A stretch of 64,000 nucleotides of DNA, from assembly GCF_900069005.2 (NCBI RefSeq), contig NZ_LN831279.1:2425875-2489874 (forward strand), given 5' to 3'. The notes beneath the pieces were generated by a model. The model searched no databases and was not told the DNA's origin. It worked only from the letters and a program-made list of their open reading frames with translations. This document shows, piece after piece, positions 17,582 through 26,660 of the stretch (position 1 is its first letter; each line of letters begins with the position of its first letter). Both the position numbers and the translations under genes were made by a program. Origin of the DNA: Paenibacillus sp. GM2. GTDB lineage: Bacteria > Bacillota > Bacilli > Paenibacillales > Paenibacillaceae.

Positions 17582-18115
17582 CTACCCCTCAGTCTGTACA
17601 AGCCGCTTAATCTGCTCATTCAATGTTTTCAGATTCAGCTCACCTTGTTGGATAGAAGCGATTTTCCCTTTTTTATCTACAAAAAAGGTTGTTGGCATCG
17701 GTACGACTCCATAATCGCGAACAGCTTCGTTATCTGTGTCAAATAGAATCGGAAAATCAGTACCAAGCTGCTGTGTAAAATTAGTTACCGTCATCTGATC
17801 TTCCCCTGTGTTGATGCCAAGCACAACAACTCCAGAGTCGCGCCACTTCTCCCACTGCTGCTGCAGAGCAGGCATTTCATTTACGCAGTAGGTACACCAG
17901 GTAGCCCAGAAATTGATGACGATCGCTTTGCCTTTATATTCGTCCAGGGTATGTACTTTGCCATCAAGTCCAAGCAGCTTTACCGCTGGAGGTTTGCCGC
18001 CAACCACAGGCTTGTCGTTCCCCCGGCCGAACACCGCCGAACTGATGGCATATGCTCCTAACACTACAATGCAGAGCAATACTATAATTTGAACAGGACG
18101 TCTCGCCTTCCCCAT
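17582..18115 (-). CDS. resA: Thiol-disulfide oxidoreductase ResA
   Basis: Membrane-anchored thioredoxin-like protein that reduces apocytochrome c cysteines before haem attachment. From the chosen ATG at 18115 (seven bases after TGAGGAG) the protein is 177 residues: a signal anchor (about residues 8-28) and a thioredoxin fold with the active site WATWCTYC (C74, C77). B. subtilis ResA has CEPC, so the middle residues differ. cis-Pro region VPMPTTFFVD is present. First gene of the res operon. Confidence 0.93.
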   Translation of the reverse strand: MGKARRPVQIIVLLCIVVLGAYAISSAVFGRGNDKPVVGGKPPAVKLLGLDGKVHTLDEYKGKAIVINFWATWCTYCVNEMPALQQQWEKWRDSGVVVLGINTGEDQMTVTNFTQQLGTDFPILFDTDNEAVRDYGVVPMPTTFFVDKKGKIASIQQGELNLKTLNEQIKRLVQTEG

Positions 18116-18242
18116 ATCAATTCTCCTCACTATGACAATTTTCATAAATCAATGAACAAATCGTGAACATCCTATGAACATTATAACGAAAATTGCCATA
18201 TTTTTCGCGAGGGGAATTATGAATATTATGTGTCTGAATGGG

Positions 18243-19079
18243 CTATTCTTTTTTTCGCGGTTTGAAATTTCCTTTGTTCTTGTTGGGCTTGACGGGTTTA
18301 GCGGGTTTAGCGGGCTTGTCCGAGCTTTCTCTTTTCAAAGGTTTGCTTGTTTTACCTGCTGCTTCAGCTAGCTTATACAGACCTTCTACTTCTTCCTTCG
18401 TTAAGTGGCGATAGAGCCCTCTCTTCAAATTACCGAGAAATAAATCACCAAAGGAGATCCGCTTCAACTTGAGGACCGGATGTGATATCGCATCGAACAT
18501 ACGGCGCACCTGACGATTTCTTCCTTCATGGATCGTAATCGATATCGTCGATTGCTTCCCTTCCGGGTCGATATCATGATATTCGGCCTCTGCCGGGGCC
18601 GTCATTCCATCTTCAAGCATAATCCCTTGCTTAAGCTTGTCTAATTCGGTGCCATGAGGCACGCCCTTCACCGTGGCCAAATAGGTCTTGGATACATGAT
18701 GCTTAGGATGAGTCAGCAGATGGGCAAAATCCCCGTCATTCGTTAAAATAAGCAGGCCTTCAGTATCGTAATCGAGACGTCCAACCGGATATAGTCTCTC
18801 TTTAATACCTTTCAGATAGTCGGTGACTATTTTTCTTCCCTGCGGGTCTGATGCACTTGTGATGACGCCCTTTGGCTTATTGAATACGAGATATACTTTC
18901 TTCTCTGCACCAATGGTTTTACCGTTTACGGTAATGACGTCTACATTCGGGTCAGCTTTTGTGCCAAGCGTGGTCACGACTTCATCGTTGACCATCACTT
19001 TGCCGCTCAATATTAATTCCTCACACTTTCGGCGCGAAGCTACGCCAGCATTGGCTAGTATTTTCTGTAATCTTTCCAT
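18243..19079 (-). CDS. rluB: Ribosomal large subunit pseudouridine synthase B
   Basis: Makes pseudouridine in 23S rRNA. It has an N-terminal S4 RNA-binding domain (RLQKILANAGVASRRKCEEL) and the RsuA/RluB catalytic domain with the aspartate motif GRLDYDTEGLLILTNDG. The tail is a low-complexity Lys/Pro stretch (SDKPAKPAKPVKPNKN) typical of secreted or RNA-contacting extensions. I place the start at the ATG at 19079; a longer frame begins at 19106, and the GAGGTG ahead of it leaves a 12-base gap. It lies between spmB and resA as in B. subtilis. Confidence 0.92.
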   Translation of the reverse strand: MERLQKILANAGVASRRKCEELILSGKVMVNDEVVTTLGTKADPNVDVITVNGKTIGAEKKVYLVFNKPKGVITSASDPQGRKIVTDYLKGIKERLYPVGRLDYDTEGLLILTNDGDFAHLLTHPKHHVSKTYLATVKGVPHGTELDKLKQGIMLEDGMTAPAEAEYHDIDPEGKQSTISITIHEGRNRQVRRMFDAISHPVLKLKRISFGDLFLGNLKRGLYRHLTKEEVEGLYKLAEAAGKTSKPLKRESSDKPAKPAKPVKPNKNKGNFKPRKKE

Positions 19080-19168
19080 TTTTTCATTAGTCACCTCAAT
19101 ACACATGATACCTATAGGAGATGAAATTCACAATAGGCCGCAAGAAAGCTGTTCATTTTACAAAAATA

Positions 19169-19203
19169 TAACCGCCCAAGCAGGAACACCCCCAAGGCGG
19201 TTA
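19169..19203 (-). terminator. Terminator of spmB
   Basis: Minus-strand hairpin with TAACCGCC / GGCGGTTA arms and a T-rich tail, placed after the spmB stop and before rluB. Confidence 0.65.
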
Positions 19204-19233
19204 GATTATATGTAAACTCTCTATTAAAAAGTA

Positions 19234-19767
19234 TTAGCCGAATAAGAGCAAACAAATGAACACAGCAGCGAAAAATCCGACAATATCGGAGAACAAACCA
19301 ACCTTGAGCGCATAACGCCCGTTGCGGATCCCGACAGCCCCAAAGTAAACGGTTAGTACGTACAAGGTGGTATCGGTACTCCCTTGAATGGTTGAGGCAA
19401 TTCGTCCGATCAGGGAGTCCGGTCCATAGGTTTTAATCAGATCTGTTGTGAAAGCTAGAGAGCCGGTGCCTGTTAAAGGACGCAGCAGGCCTAACGGCAG
19501 CACCTCGGCAGGAATACGTAAATATTCAAACAAAGGCGATACCAGACCGACAAAAAACTCCAGCGCCCCTGAAGCCCGAAAGACGCTAATCGCCACCATC
19601 ATGCCAACCAAATTGGGGATAATTCCAATCGCCGTATTAAAGCCATCTTTCGCTCCGTCCACGAAGGACTCGTATACAGGTACTTTTTTGAAATAAGCGT
19701 ATAAAGGAATGAATGCGATCATAACCGGGACAGCCCAGGCGGACAGAAGATTAATCCACTCCAGCAA
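19234..19767 (-). CDS. spmB: Spore maturation protein B
   Basis: Membrane protein required with SpmA for dehydration of the spore core in B. subtilis. The 177-residue protein has about five hydrophobic stretches and the nucleoside-recognition (Gate) fold, with PLTGTGSLAFTTDLIKTYGP and STIQGSTDTTLYVLTVYFG as typical blocks. The start is TTG at 19767 behind GGGGTGAG. It follows spmA with 16 bases between. Confidence 0.93.
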   Translation of the reverse strand: MLEWINLLSAWAVPVMIAFIPLYAYFKKVPVYESFVDGAKDGFNTAIGIIPNLVGMMVAISVFRASGALEFFVGLVSPLFEYLRIPAEVLPLGLLRPLTGTGSLAFTTDLIKTYGPDSLIGRIASTIQGSTDTTLYVLTVYFGAVGIRNGRYALKVGLFSDIVGFFAAVFICLLLFG

Positions 19768-19783
19768 TGAAGCTCACCCCTTT

Positions 19784-20410
19784 CTACCTCTTCAAGGTCA
19801 TCGTATTCGGGGGGCTTAGCGGCGGTATTTTCTTGGAGTAGCGCCTGCGGTAGAATCGGTCGGCTACAATCGCCGCCATCGTTGCGATCGCGGTAGCGAT
19901 AAGCGTAGAGCCTACGATCTCCGCCGGATTTGCCGAGTTGAAATTAAGCCTGATCGCGATTAAGGTCGTAGGAATCAAGGTAATACTCGCCGTATTGAGG
20001 GCAAGCAGTGTACACATCGCCGGAGAAGCCGTATCCTTGTCCGGATTCAACTCCTGAAGCTGCTGCATCGCCTTGATTCCCATCGGTGTAGCGGCATTTC
20101 CTAGGCCGAGCAGATTTGCGCTCATATTGGTGAGAATAAAGCCCATCGCCGGATGGTTTTTTGGAACATCGGGGAACAAATAAGATACTACAGGCCCCAG
20201 CAATTTGGAGATCGTCTTGATTAGCCCCGCATCCTCCGCCATCCGCATCATCCCTAGCCAGAAGACAAGTACGCTGATCAGACCGAAGCAAACCGTAACT
20301 CCCGTTGCAGCGCCGTCAAAGGCCGCTTGGGTTACCGTATTGATATCACCCTTGACCGCGGCGAACAAGAAGCCGATGACGATGAGTCCCAGCCATATTT
20401 TATTTACCAT
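19784..20410 (-). CDS. spmA: Spore maturation protein A
   Basis: Partner of SpmB in spore core dehydration. The 208-residue membrane protein has a Gate domain with GNAATPMGIKAMQQLQELNP and LALNTASITLIPTTLIA, and about six hydrophobic segments. ATG start. The dacB-spmA-spmB order is identical to the mother-cell sigma-E operon of B. subtilis; a sigma-E-like promoter is visible ahead of dacB. Confidence 0.93.
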   Translation of the reverse strand: MVNKIWLGLIVIGFLFAAVKGDINTVTQAAFDGAATGVTVCFGLISVLVFWLGMMRMAEDAGLIKTISKLLGPVVSYLFPDVPKNHPAMGFILTNMSANLLGLGNAATPMGIKAMQQLQELNPDKDTASPAMCTLLALNTASITLIPTTLIAIRLNFNSANPAEIVGSTLIATAIATMAAIVADRFYRRRYSKKIPPLSPPNTMTLKR

Positions 20411-20452
20411 ATCCCCTCGTCCCCCTAACTTTCAGCCAATCCATTTTTTCCC

Positions 20453-21622
20453 TTAATCCCCCGAAAATAACAAAGATCTTAATGCATGCTGAAATGAGGT
20501 AAACCAATCCGGCCGCATGCTGCCAGAGCTATAAACCTGCTGATACCGTTTCGGAACCGGCGGAAGGCTGCCGCGTTTGTAGACAGGAATCTTGCCGATT
20601 AGCTGCTGGTCCAACATAATGTGCAGCTCTCCCCGCCTGCCGAAGCTAAGCTCGTTCTCCTCCTGCAAGACCAGCTTCTTCCCGATCTGTCCCGATTCTT
20701 CTGAGGTTAGAGCATACTTAAAGCTTGTACCGGCAACAACACCGCTGTGCAAGCTTTGTCCTCTCTTGATGATCTCTACAAGCGGAAAATGCCCAAAGCC
20801 ATAATCAAGCAGTCTGCGATGATCATTCCAGTCATCCCCATCATTAATCGTTACCACTACAAGCTGCTGGCCATTTCGGGTTGCTGAACTGACCAGACAA
20901 CGTCTGGCTATTTTCGTATAACCTGTTTTTACACCGTCTGCTCCCTCGTAGAAGCGCAGCATTTTATTTTTGTTAATCCATTTATAATCCCAAGGATCAT
21001 TTGGATTCGGTGCCTGTTTAACCTGCGTCTTAACGATCTCTTTAAAATCAGGATTATGCATTGCGTAGGCCGTTAGCTTGGCCAGATCTACTGCAGAAGA
21101 GTAATGATTTTTGGCGTCTAATCCATGTGGATTTTGAAATTGTGAGTGGTTAAGCCCTAGCAGCGCCGCCTTCTCGTTCATCAGACGAACGAACCCTTCC
21201 TCCGAACCGCCGACATGCTCGGCAATCGCTGTAGCCGCATCATTCCCTGAGCGCAGCATTAGTCCAAACAGCATATTTTCCAAGGTCATCTCTTCGCCCA
21301 AATGAAGATAAATCGACGAACCCTCTTTACCGAACGCAGCCCGACCCACCTTGACCTTATCGGATAATCGCCCATGTTCAATCGCCACAATCGCCGTCAT
21401 GATTTTCGTCAGACTGGCAATCGGAAGCTCTTCATTTCCATGATGCTCATAGAGCACCCTGCCAGAGGCAACATCTAGCAGAGCTGCTGCTTGGGCATGA
21501 TCCCCCGGGCTCTGCGGTCTATTTGGCTTCTCTTGCTCTTCAGCTTGTACCGCTAATGGATATAGCAGCAGCAGGCAACTCGTCAACAAGGATATAAAGC
21601 GTATCTTGGATGTCATTCTCAT
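20453..21622 (-). CDS. dacB: D-alanyl-D-alanine carboxypeptidase (DacB type, spore cortex)
   Basis: Secreted penicillin-binding protein 5-like enzyme that trims peptide side chains during cortex synthesis. The 389-residue precursor has a signal peptide (about residues 1-27), then the serine-enzyme motifs in order: SLTK near residue 70, SGN (RSGNDA) and KTG (GVKTGYTK). The C-terminal domain ends in a weak amphipathic stretch. ATG start after AAAGGA. It heads the dacB-spmA-spmB operon, which suggests the spore-specific DacB rather than vegetative DacA. Confidence 0.92.
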   Translation of the reverse strand: MRMTSKIRFISLLTSCLLLLYPLAVQAEEQEKPNRPQSPGDHAQAAALLDVASGRVLYEHHGNEELPIASLTKIMTAIVAIEHGRLSDKVKVGRAAFGKEGSSIYLHLGEEMTLENMLFGLMLRSGNDAATAIAEHVGGSEEGFVRLMNEKAALLGLNHSQFQNPHGLDAKNHYSSAVDLAKLTAYAMHNPDFKEIVKTQVKQAPNPNDPWDYKWINKNKMLRFYEGADGVKTGYTKIARRCLVSSATRNGQQLVVVTINDGDDWNDHRRLLDYGFGHFPLVEIIKRGQSLHSGVVAGTSFKYALTSEESGQIGKKLVLQEENELSFGRRGELHIMLDQQLIGKIPVYKRGSLPPVPKRYQQVYSSGSMRPDWFTSFQHALRSLLFSGD

Positions 21623-21663
21623 CGTCGTATTCCTTTCGGCTGAATGCTTGGCGAACTTGTATC

Positions 21664-21692
21664 ATTATATGCATTTCACCAAGATAGTATGT
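21664..21692 (-). promoter_or_regulatory. Sigma-E-like promoter for dacB-spmA-spmB
   Basis: On the minus strand ACATACT and CATATAAT are 14 bases apart, about 45 bases before the dacB start. They fit the sigma-E pattern of a -35 like TCATATT and -10 like CATACAAT. This agrees with mother-cell expression known for the B. subtilis operon. Confidence 0.55.
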
Positions 21693-21705
21693 CCCAACTT
21701 AGGGT

Positions 21706-21883
21706 AGTCAAAAAGACCACTTTTGATAAGAAAACCAGATCGAAGTCATTCAGGGAGGAGCAACCGCGATTCAAAGGATGGTTTTTTTCAAAAAAAGAAC
21801 CCTCCCGGAGCTTCCGGAAAGGATCGTTTATTGCCCCTTGGGTGAAGCCAGGCTTGCACTTATCAAAAGTGGACTTTTTAGAT
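21706..21883. repeat. Intercistronic inverted-repeat element, about 178 bp
   Basis: Terminal inverted arms at 21706-21730 and 21859-21883 match at about 20 of 21 core bases (AAAAAGnCCACTTTTGATAAG). The core holds smaller hairpins and no credible gene. The element starts 8 bases past the ytfJ stop and reaches to 14 bases from the dacB promoter. Its GGAAAT(C/T)nAAAAAnTCC edge resembles the repeats at 33.3 kb. Confidence 0.65.
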
Positions 21884-21890
21884 TTCCTTT

Positions 21891-22340
21891 TTATAATTCT
21901 GTATGAACTTCGATTTTAGGCTCATCTTCTTTGCGACTTGGAATCATCGATTGAATTCTGTCAATTACATTCGGCAGCGCATCGATCATCTTCTCAGCCA
22001 AATGAGTCTGATTATCGAGTGGAACAATGTGTACTCCCTGAGTACCTACAACAAGAAAAGCAATCGGATTGATGGAGACACCGCCCCCACTACCACCGCC
22101 GAAAGGTCTTTTAGCATGGTCATCAGAACCGCTGGAGCTGCTCTTTTCATAATTATGATCATTCTCAACACAGAAATCACTGCCTCCGGCAGCAAAGCCA
22201 AAACCAACACGGCTGATTGGAAGAATCACACTACCGTCAGGTGTTTGAACAGGTTCACCGACAATGGTATTCACATCAACCATTTCTTTAATGTTCTCCA
22301 TCGCCGTTTGCATTAGCCCTTGAATTGGATGTTCAGCCAT
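21891..22340 (-). CDS. ytfJ: Spore protein YtfJ (GerW family)
   Basis: Small spore protein of the GerW/YtfJ family; GerW supports germination with some nutrients in other sporeformers. The 149-residue protein has the typical core VNTIVGEPVQTPDGSVILP, a Gly/Ser-rich middle (GGGSGGGVSINPIAFLVV) and a charged C-terminus. ATG at 22340 after AAGGAGG. It pairs with ytfI upstream, an arrangement known in B. subtilis at a different locus; here the pair sits between dacB and scpB. Confidence 0.92.
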   Translation of the reverse strand: MAEHPIQGLMQTAMENIKEMVDVNTIVGEPVQTPDGSVILPISRVGFGFAAGGSDFCVENDHNYEKSSSSGSDDHAKRPFGGGSGGGVSINPIAFLVVGTQGVHIVPLDNQTHLAEKMIDALPNVIDRIQSMIPSRKEDEPKIEVHTEL

Positions 22341-22454
22341 TGTAACTTCCTCCTTAAGAATTGGGTTGAATAAGGACTTCCTACGCTTTTCGTAGTCTGC
22401 TCATACCGCGCATGTTGTATGTATGGGATTTAAGTCCTCAAGGTCCTTGAAGTC

Positions 22455-23180
22455 TCATTCGCGCTCTGATGATTTTGCTGATTTGGCTTTGGACAATATC
22501 TTAAGCCATTTGCGCAGCCCTTTATTCTCACGCAATACCCGAAAGATCAATACAAACGATGCATATAAGGCATAACCTAGGCGAATACGCGCTTTGCATT
22601 TTAATTGGCTGACAAATAAAGGAGGAGATCCAAATTTAGGTACCACGAATAGCTTGGGACGTTGTTGCAGTGAAATGCGATAAGATAAAAATCCGATAAG
22701 GGTCGATTTGAGCGCCCAAGCGAAACCGGTTAACGTTGCAGTATGCGCCGCATTGGATAGGGCAATATTAGTGGACCAATCCAATTGGGTAACCTTAATA
22801 TGCTTCAATGAGGCTTTCATCCAGCCGCGAAGTCCAAGGGTAGCTTCCAGCATTGTTCTAAAATCATCCGCCCATTGCTCAATCTTATGTTTATTAATTG
22901 CCTGCTCGTGATTTGCCGTCTGTCCCTCGTTCAAATTATTGCTGTTTTCTCCCCGGAAAATTAATCCTTCCTGCAAATTCTTCAGTTCAATCTCCGGTAT
23001 TTTATAGTGAAGCGAGATCAGGCCAAAGAGCAATGTAACATCGATCGTAACCATGTCATTCTTATTGCTCCTCTTGGCAAAGAACTGAAGCTTGATATGC
23101 GATAATAGGAGTAACACAATGATGAGACACAGCAGGAACAGGCTGCTTCCGAGCCAAATCCACACGAGAACGCCCTCCAT
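22455..23180 (-). CDS. ytfI: DUF2953 membrane protein, YtfI-like
   Basis: A 241-residue protein with one N-terminal membrane segment (about residues 5-27), a beta-rich middle with the LFGLISLHYKIPEIEL block typical of DUF2953, and a second hydrophobic stretch near residue 150 (FAWALKSTLIGFLSYRI). It precedes ytfJ, as in B. subtilis, which suggests a shared sporulation role, but no biochemical function is known. The 114 bases between it and ytfJ hold no gene. Confidence 0.8.
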   Translation of the reverse strand: MEGVLVWIWLGSSLFLLCLIIVLLLLSHIKLQFFAKRSNKNDMVTIDVTLLFGLISLHYKIPEIELKNLQEGLIFRGENSNNLNEGQTANHEQAINKHKIEQWADDFRTMLEATLGLRGWMKASLKHIKVTQLDWSTNIALSNAAHTATLTGFAWALKSTLIGFLSYRISLQQRPKLFVVPKFGSPPLFVSQLKCKARIRLGYALYASFVLIFRVLRENKGLRKWLKILSKAKSAKSSERE

Positions 23181-23309
23181 GCTATTCAGATAATAAGCTC
23201 TTAATAGTATGGCTGTTCACTATAAGAAACATTCGCAACGTAAAAAAACCTCTACCTATTACGGTAAAGGTCAATTACTGCAAAAAACAAAAAAAGGCTA
23301 TTCGAACGG

Positions 23310-23942
23310 CTATTCGTCGTTATTCGTTAATTCCACTTTGTCACGCGCCACATCATCAAAGGTCAGCTGCTGCTCTTCCAGCTTCCTGAACAAGAGCTGT
23401 GTCTCCTCCTCAAGCTGATCTGAGGGCTGGATATCCTCCATAGCCGGCAGGTCCTTCAGATTGGCAAGCCCAAAATAGTCGAGAAATGCCTTGGTTGTCC
23501 CATAAAGAATCGGTCGGCCAATCGCTTCAGCCCGTCCTACTTCTTCAATCAGATCTTTGTTCACCAAAGTATGAATAGCCCGCTCCGATTTGACACCACG
23601 AATCTCTTCTACTTCAATCCGCGTTATCGGCTGACGGTAAGCGATAATCGATAATGTCTCAAGCGCCGCTTGGGATAAGGAGGACCGGGAAGGTGAATAT
23701 GCCAGTCTCTCAAAATAAGGCGCATGCTGAGGCAAAGTCGCTAATTGATAATTGCCGGCAATTTGGACGACCTGCAGCCCCCGTTCCGCCCGTTCGAAAG
23801 AGCTCTTTAAATCCAAGAGAGCATCATTAATGATCTCCTTACGCTGCTCGGTTACTTCCGCCAGCTGTGCAACGCTGATTCCTTCCTCCCCGGCAAGAAA
23901 TAGCAAACCTTCAATAATCGATTTCAATTCCTGAAAATTCAT
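23310..23942 (-). CDS. scpB: Segregation and condensation protein B
   Basis: Accessory subunit of the Smc-ScpAB condensin that compacts and segregates the chromosome. It has two winged-helix domains, with AALETLSIIAYRQPITRIEVEEIRG-type sequence (residues 100-125) and GRPILYGTT, both diagnostic. I start at the ATG at 23942, eight bases after AAGG, rather than 23969. The start overlaps the end of scpA by 32 bases, so translation is coupled. Confidence 0.93.
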   Translation of the reverse strand: MNFQELKSIIEGLLFLAGEEGISVAQLAEVTEQRKEIINDALLDLKSSFERAERGLQVVQIAGNYQLATLPQHAPYFERLAYSPSRSSLSQAALETLSIIAYRQPITRIEVEEIRGVKSERAIHTLVNKDLIEEVGRAEAIGRPILYGTTKAFLDYFGLANLKDLPAMEDIQPSDQLEEETQLLFRKLEEQQLTFDDVARDKVELTNNDE

Positions 23943-24705
23943 CGGCCGAACCTTCACCTCTCCACTCAATAACTATATCATCAAACAGTTTGTTCTGATA
24001 ACAAACCACTTGCTTCATCTTCATCAATTCCAAGATAGCCAGAAACGTAACGACAATCTCATGACGATACATCTCCTCATGCAGCAGCTTGGAGAATAGC
24101 AACCGGCCTCCTCTACCGCTTCCTTCGAGCACGGAGACCACTTCTTGGATCCTGTCCTTCACAGAGATCTCATCGCGATGGATTCGCGCTACCGAGTTGC
24201 GTTTAACCGCTTTACGGATCGCCCTCTGAAAGGCTTCTATTAAATCCTGGGTATGCAGCCCCTTCACCGGATTCTCTTGAATTTCAGGCAAAAATGGAGT
24301 TAAGTCTTCAGGTTCCTTCGTAAAAATAAGGCTTCGCTCCCACTCCATTTCATGCAGCTGTTCGGCGATTCCTTTATACTTCCGGTACTCAATCAGTTGG
24401 CGAATCAGTTCTTCTTGCGGGTCCTCTTCCTCTTCATAATAGCCGTAATCTTCATCCAGCTCGATAACAGGCGGCTTGGGAAGCAACTGTTTGCTCTTAA
24501 TCGATAGTAGTGTGGCCGCCATGACGAGAAATTCACTGGTAACCTCCAGCTCCAGCTCCTGCATGTTATGTAAATATTCAAGATACTGGTCGGTTATCTC
24601 GCTAATCGAGACCTGATTAATATCGATCTCCGCTTTATCAATCAAATGCAAGAGGAGATCAAGTGGCCCCTCGAACGCTTCCAGTTTATATAATACCGTC
24701 GTCAA
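23911..24705 (-). CDS. scpA: Segregation and condensation protein A
   Basis: Kleisin subunit that bridges the Smc heads. The N-terminal block YKLEAFEGPLDLLLHLI and FLVMAATLLSIKSKQLLP are family signatures, the middle is acidic (DEDYGYYEEEEDPQEE), and the C-terminal winged helix begins near residue 200. I place the start at the TTG at 24705, six bases after GGAGGA; the ATG six codons upstream overlaps that ribosome binding site. About 264 residues, normal length. scpB overlaps its end. Confidence 0.93.
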   Translation of the reverse strand: MTTVLYKLEAFEGPLDLLLHLIDKAEIDINQVSISEITDQYLEYLHNMQELELEVTSEFLVMAATLLSIKSKQLLPKPPVIELDEDYGYYEEEEDPQEELIRQLIEYRKYKGIAEQLHEMEWERSLIFTKEPEDLTPFLPEIQENPVKGLHTQDLIEAFQRAIRKAVKRNSVARIHRDEISVKDRIQEVVSVLEGSGRGGRLLFSKLLHEEMYRHEIVVTFLAILELMKMKQVVCYQNKLFDDIVIEWRGEGSADEFSGIEIDY

Positions 24706-24763
24706 TGAACTTCCTCCACCCATAAAAATGCCTACGTAACATAAACATCTCGAATAAAATGAA

Positions 24764-24793
24764 AATGCAGTACCCTAAAAAGGGTACTACATT
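24764..24793 (-). terminator. Terminator of the riboflavin operon
   Basis: Minus-strand hairpin pairing GTAGTACCCT with AGGGTACTGC and a T-rich tail, 10 bases after the ribH stop. Confidence 0.8.
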
Positions 24794-24802
24794 AAATAAG
24801 CA

Positions 24803-25270
24803 CTATTTTAGCTGTTTCGTCAAGTTCGCCATTTCAATCGCCGCCATCGCCGAATCCCAGCCTTTGTTGCCTGCCTTCGTTCCAGCACGTTCAATCGCTT
24901 GCTCAATATTCTCGGTTGTTACCACTCCGAAGATGGTTGGTACCCCTGTCTTCAGGCCGATGGCTGCCACGCCTTTAGCGACTTCGTTGCAGACATAATC
25001 ATAATGTGTTGTTGAACCGCGAATGACGGTTCCCAGCGTAATGACTGCATCGTATTTGCCGCTTTCCGCTAATTTCTGTGCCGCGAAAGGAATTTCGAAC
25101 GCCCCGGGAACCCAGGCTACATATATTTCCTCTTCCTTGACACCATGCCGCTTCAATGCGTCTAACGCTCCACTCAGCAGCTTGCTCGTGATAAACTCAT
25201 TAAACCGTCCAACAACGATCGCGTACTTTAAACCCTCAGATACTAAATGTCCTTCGAATACATGTGCCAT
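24803..25270 (-). CDS. ribH: 6,7-dimethyl-8-ribityllumazine synthase
   Basis: Condenses ribityl-aminouracil with dihydroxybutanone phosphate to lumazine, the last-but-one step of riboflavin synthesis. The 155-residue protein has [17 protein letters not shown], the [11 protein letters not shown] block and [15 protein letters not shown] with the catalytic histidine. ATG start. Last gene of ribD-ribE-ribBA-ribH, followed by a terminator. Confidence 0.96.
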   Translation of the reverse strand: MAHVFEGHLVSEGLKYAIVVGRFNEFITSKLLSGALDALKRHGVKEEEIYVAWVPGAFEIPFAAQKLAESGKYDAVITLGTVIRGSTTHYDYVCNEVAKGVAAIGLKTGVPTIFGVVTTENIEQAIERAGTKAGNKGWDSAMAAIEMANLTKQLK

Positions 25271-25328
25271 ATTTATCCATTCCCCTCAAATTGTTTGTTG
25301 TATTAGTTTCTAGACAGTAAAGTTAATA

Positions 25329-26561
25329 TTATAAGGACTCATCCTGCTCGATATCATCAAATTGCAGCAGATGCCCCATTCTTAACTGCTTGGTATGCAA
25401 GTACCTGGTGTTGTCTTCATTGGCTTCCATTTGAATCGGCACCCGCTCAACCACTTTCAGGCCATAACCCTCAAGGCCCGTGATTTTACGCGGATTATTG
25501 GTCATGAGACGAATCTCGCGAATTCCCAAATCCTTCAAAATTTGCGCGCCAATCCCGTAATCGCGCAGATCTGGCGGGAACCCCAGCTTCAGATTGGCAT
25601 CCACCGTATCGAAGCCTTGCTCTTGCAGCTTATAGGCTTTTAATTTATTGATCAGCCCAATACCGCGTCCTTCTTGACGCATATAGAGCAGTACACCTCT
25701 GCCTTCCTTCTCGATCTGACTCAGTGCTGCCGCAAATTGCGGGCCACAGTCGCAACGATGCGAATGGAAGACATCGCCGGTGAGACATTCGGAATGCACG
25801 CGCACCAGTGTGGGTGCATCACCACCGATATCGCCTTTTACAAGCGCCACATGCTCCTTGGAGTCAACATCATTGGTGTAGGCAACGACCCTGAAATCAC
25901 CGAAATCAGTTGGCATATTCACTTCTACCTCGCGATTGACCAACTTTTCTTTCTCATTGCGATAATGGATCAGATCCTTGACACTGATCAGCTTCAGGTC
26001 GAAGGTTCTGGCCATTTCAGCCAGGTCCGGCAATCTCGCCATCGTCCCATCTTCCTTAACCACTTCGCAGATCACTCCTGCCGGGTATGCCCCGCACATC
26101 CGAGCCAGATCCACAGCGGCCTCCGTATGCCCGGCGCGGCGCAATACACCGCCCTTCTTGGCAATCAGTGGGAACATATGTCCCGGGCGGCGGAAATCGC
26201 TTGGCTTGGCCGCCGGGTCCATGAGCTTCTGAACGGTCAATGAACGCTCATGAGCGGATATTCCAGTTGAAGTAGCCTGGTGATCAATCGATACCGTAAA
26301 GGCTGTCCCGTGATTATCCGTATTTTGCGCCACCATCGGCTGCAGTTCCAGCTCCTCTGCTCGCTCTTGCGTAATCGGCAGGCAGACGAGTCCGCGACCC
26401 TCCGTAATCATAAAATTGATCACTTCCGGAGTGGCTTTCTCAGCTAGCGCTACAAAGTCTCCCTCATTCTCCCGATCCTCATCATCAACCACGATAATGA
26501 CTTTGCCGCGCATTAAGTCATAAATCGCATCTTCAATTCGATCCAATTGAATATCTTTCAT
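25329..26561 (-). CDS. ribBA: Bifunctional DHBP synthase / GTP cyclohydrolase II
   Basis: Supplies both substrates of the riboflavin branch. The N-terminal half (to about residue 205) is 3,4-dihydroxy-2-butanone-4-phosphate synthase with [13 protein letters not shown] and [12 protein letters not shown]; the C-terminal half is GTP cyclohydrolase II with zinc ligands in [15 protein letters not shown] and RQEGRGIGL. 410 residues, normal for the fusion. ATG after GGAGGGG. Third gene of the operon under the FMN riboswitch. Confidence 0.96.
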   Translation of the reverse strand: MKDIQLDRIEDAIYDLMRGKVIIVVDDEDRENEGDFVALAEKATPEVINFMITEGRGLVCLPITQERAEELELQPMVAQNTDNHGTAFTVSIDHQATSTGISAHERSLTVQKLMDPAAKPSDFRRPGHMFPLIAKKGGVLRRAGHTEAAVDLARMCGAYPAGVICEVVKEDGTMARLPDLAEMARTFDLKLISVKDLIHYRNEKEKLVNREVEVNMPTDFGDFRVVAYTNDVDSKEHVALVKGDIGGDAPTLVRVHSECLTGDVFHSHRCDCGPQFAAALSQIEKEGRGVLLYMRQEGRGIGLINKLKAYKLQEQGFDTVDANLKLGFPPDLRDYGIGAQILKDLGIREIRLMTNNPRKITGLEGYGLKVVERVPIQMEANEDNTRYLHTKQLRMGHLLQFDDIEQDESL

Positions 26562-26660
26562 ATGAATCCCCTCCTGCTATTGCTGCAAATTTCAAATGAA
26601 TCTAAGGAACCGTAACTTCAAACTTTGCGTTCATTCATTTCCCTATAAGACCTGATGATG

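Noticed and set aside
21644..21919. A 91-residue plus-strand frame between dacB and ytfJ
   Set aside because: It lies over the inverted-repeat element and the ytfJ end, has no ribosome binding site and no recognisable domain.
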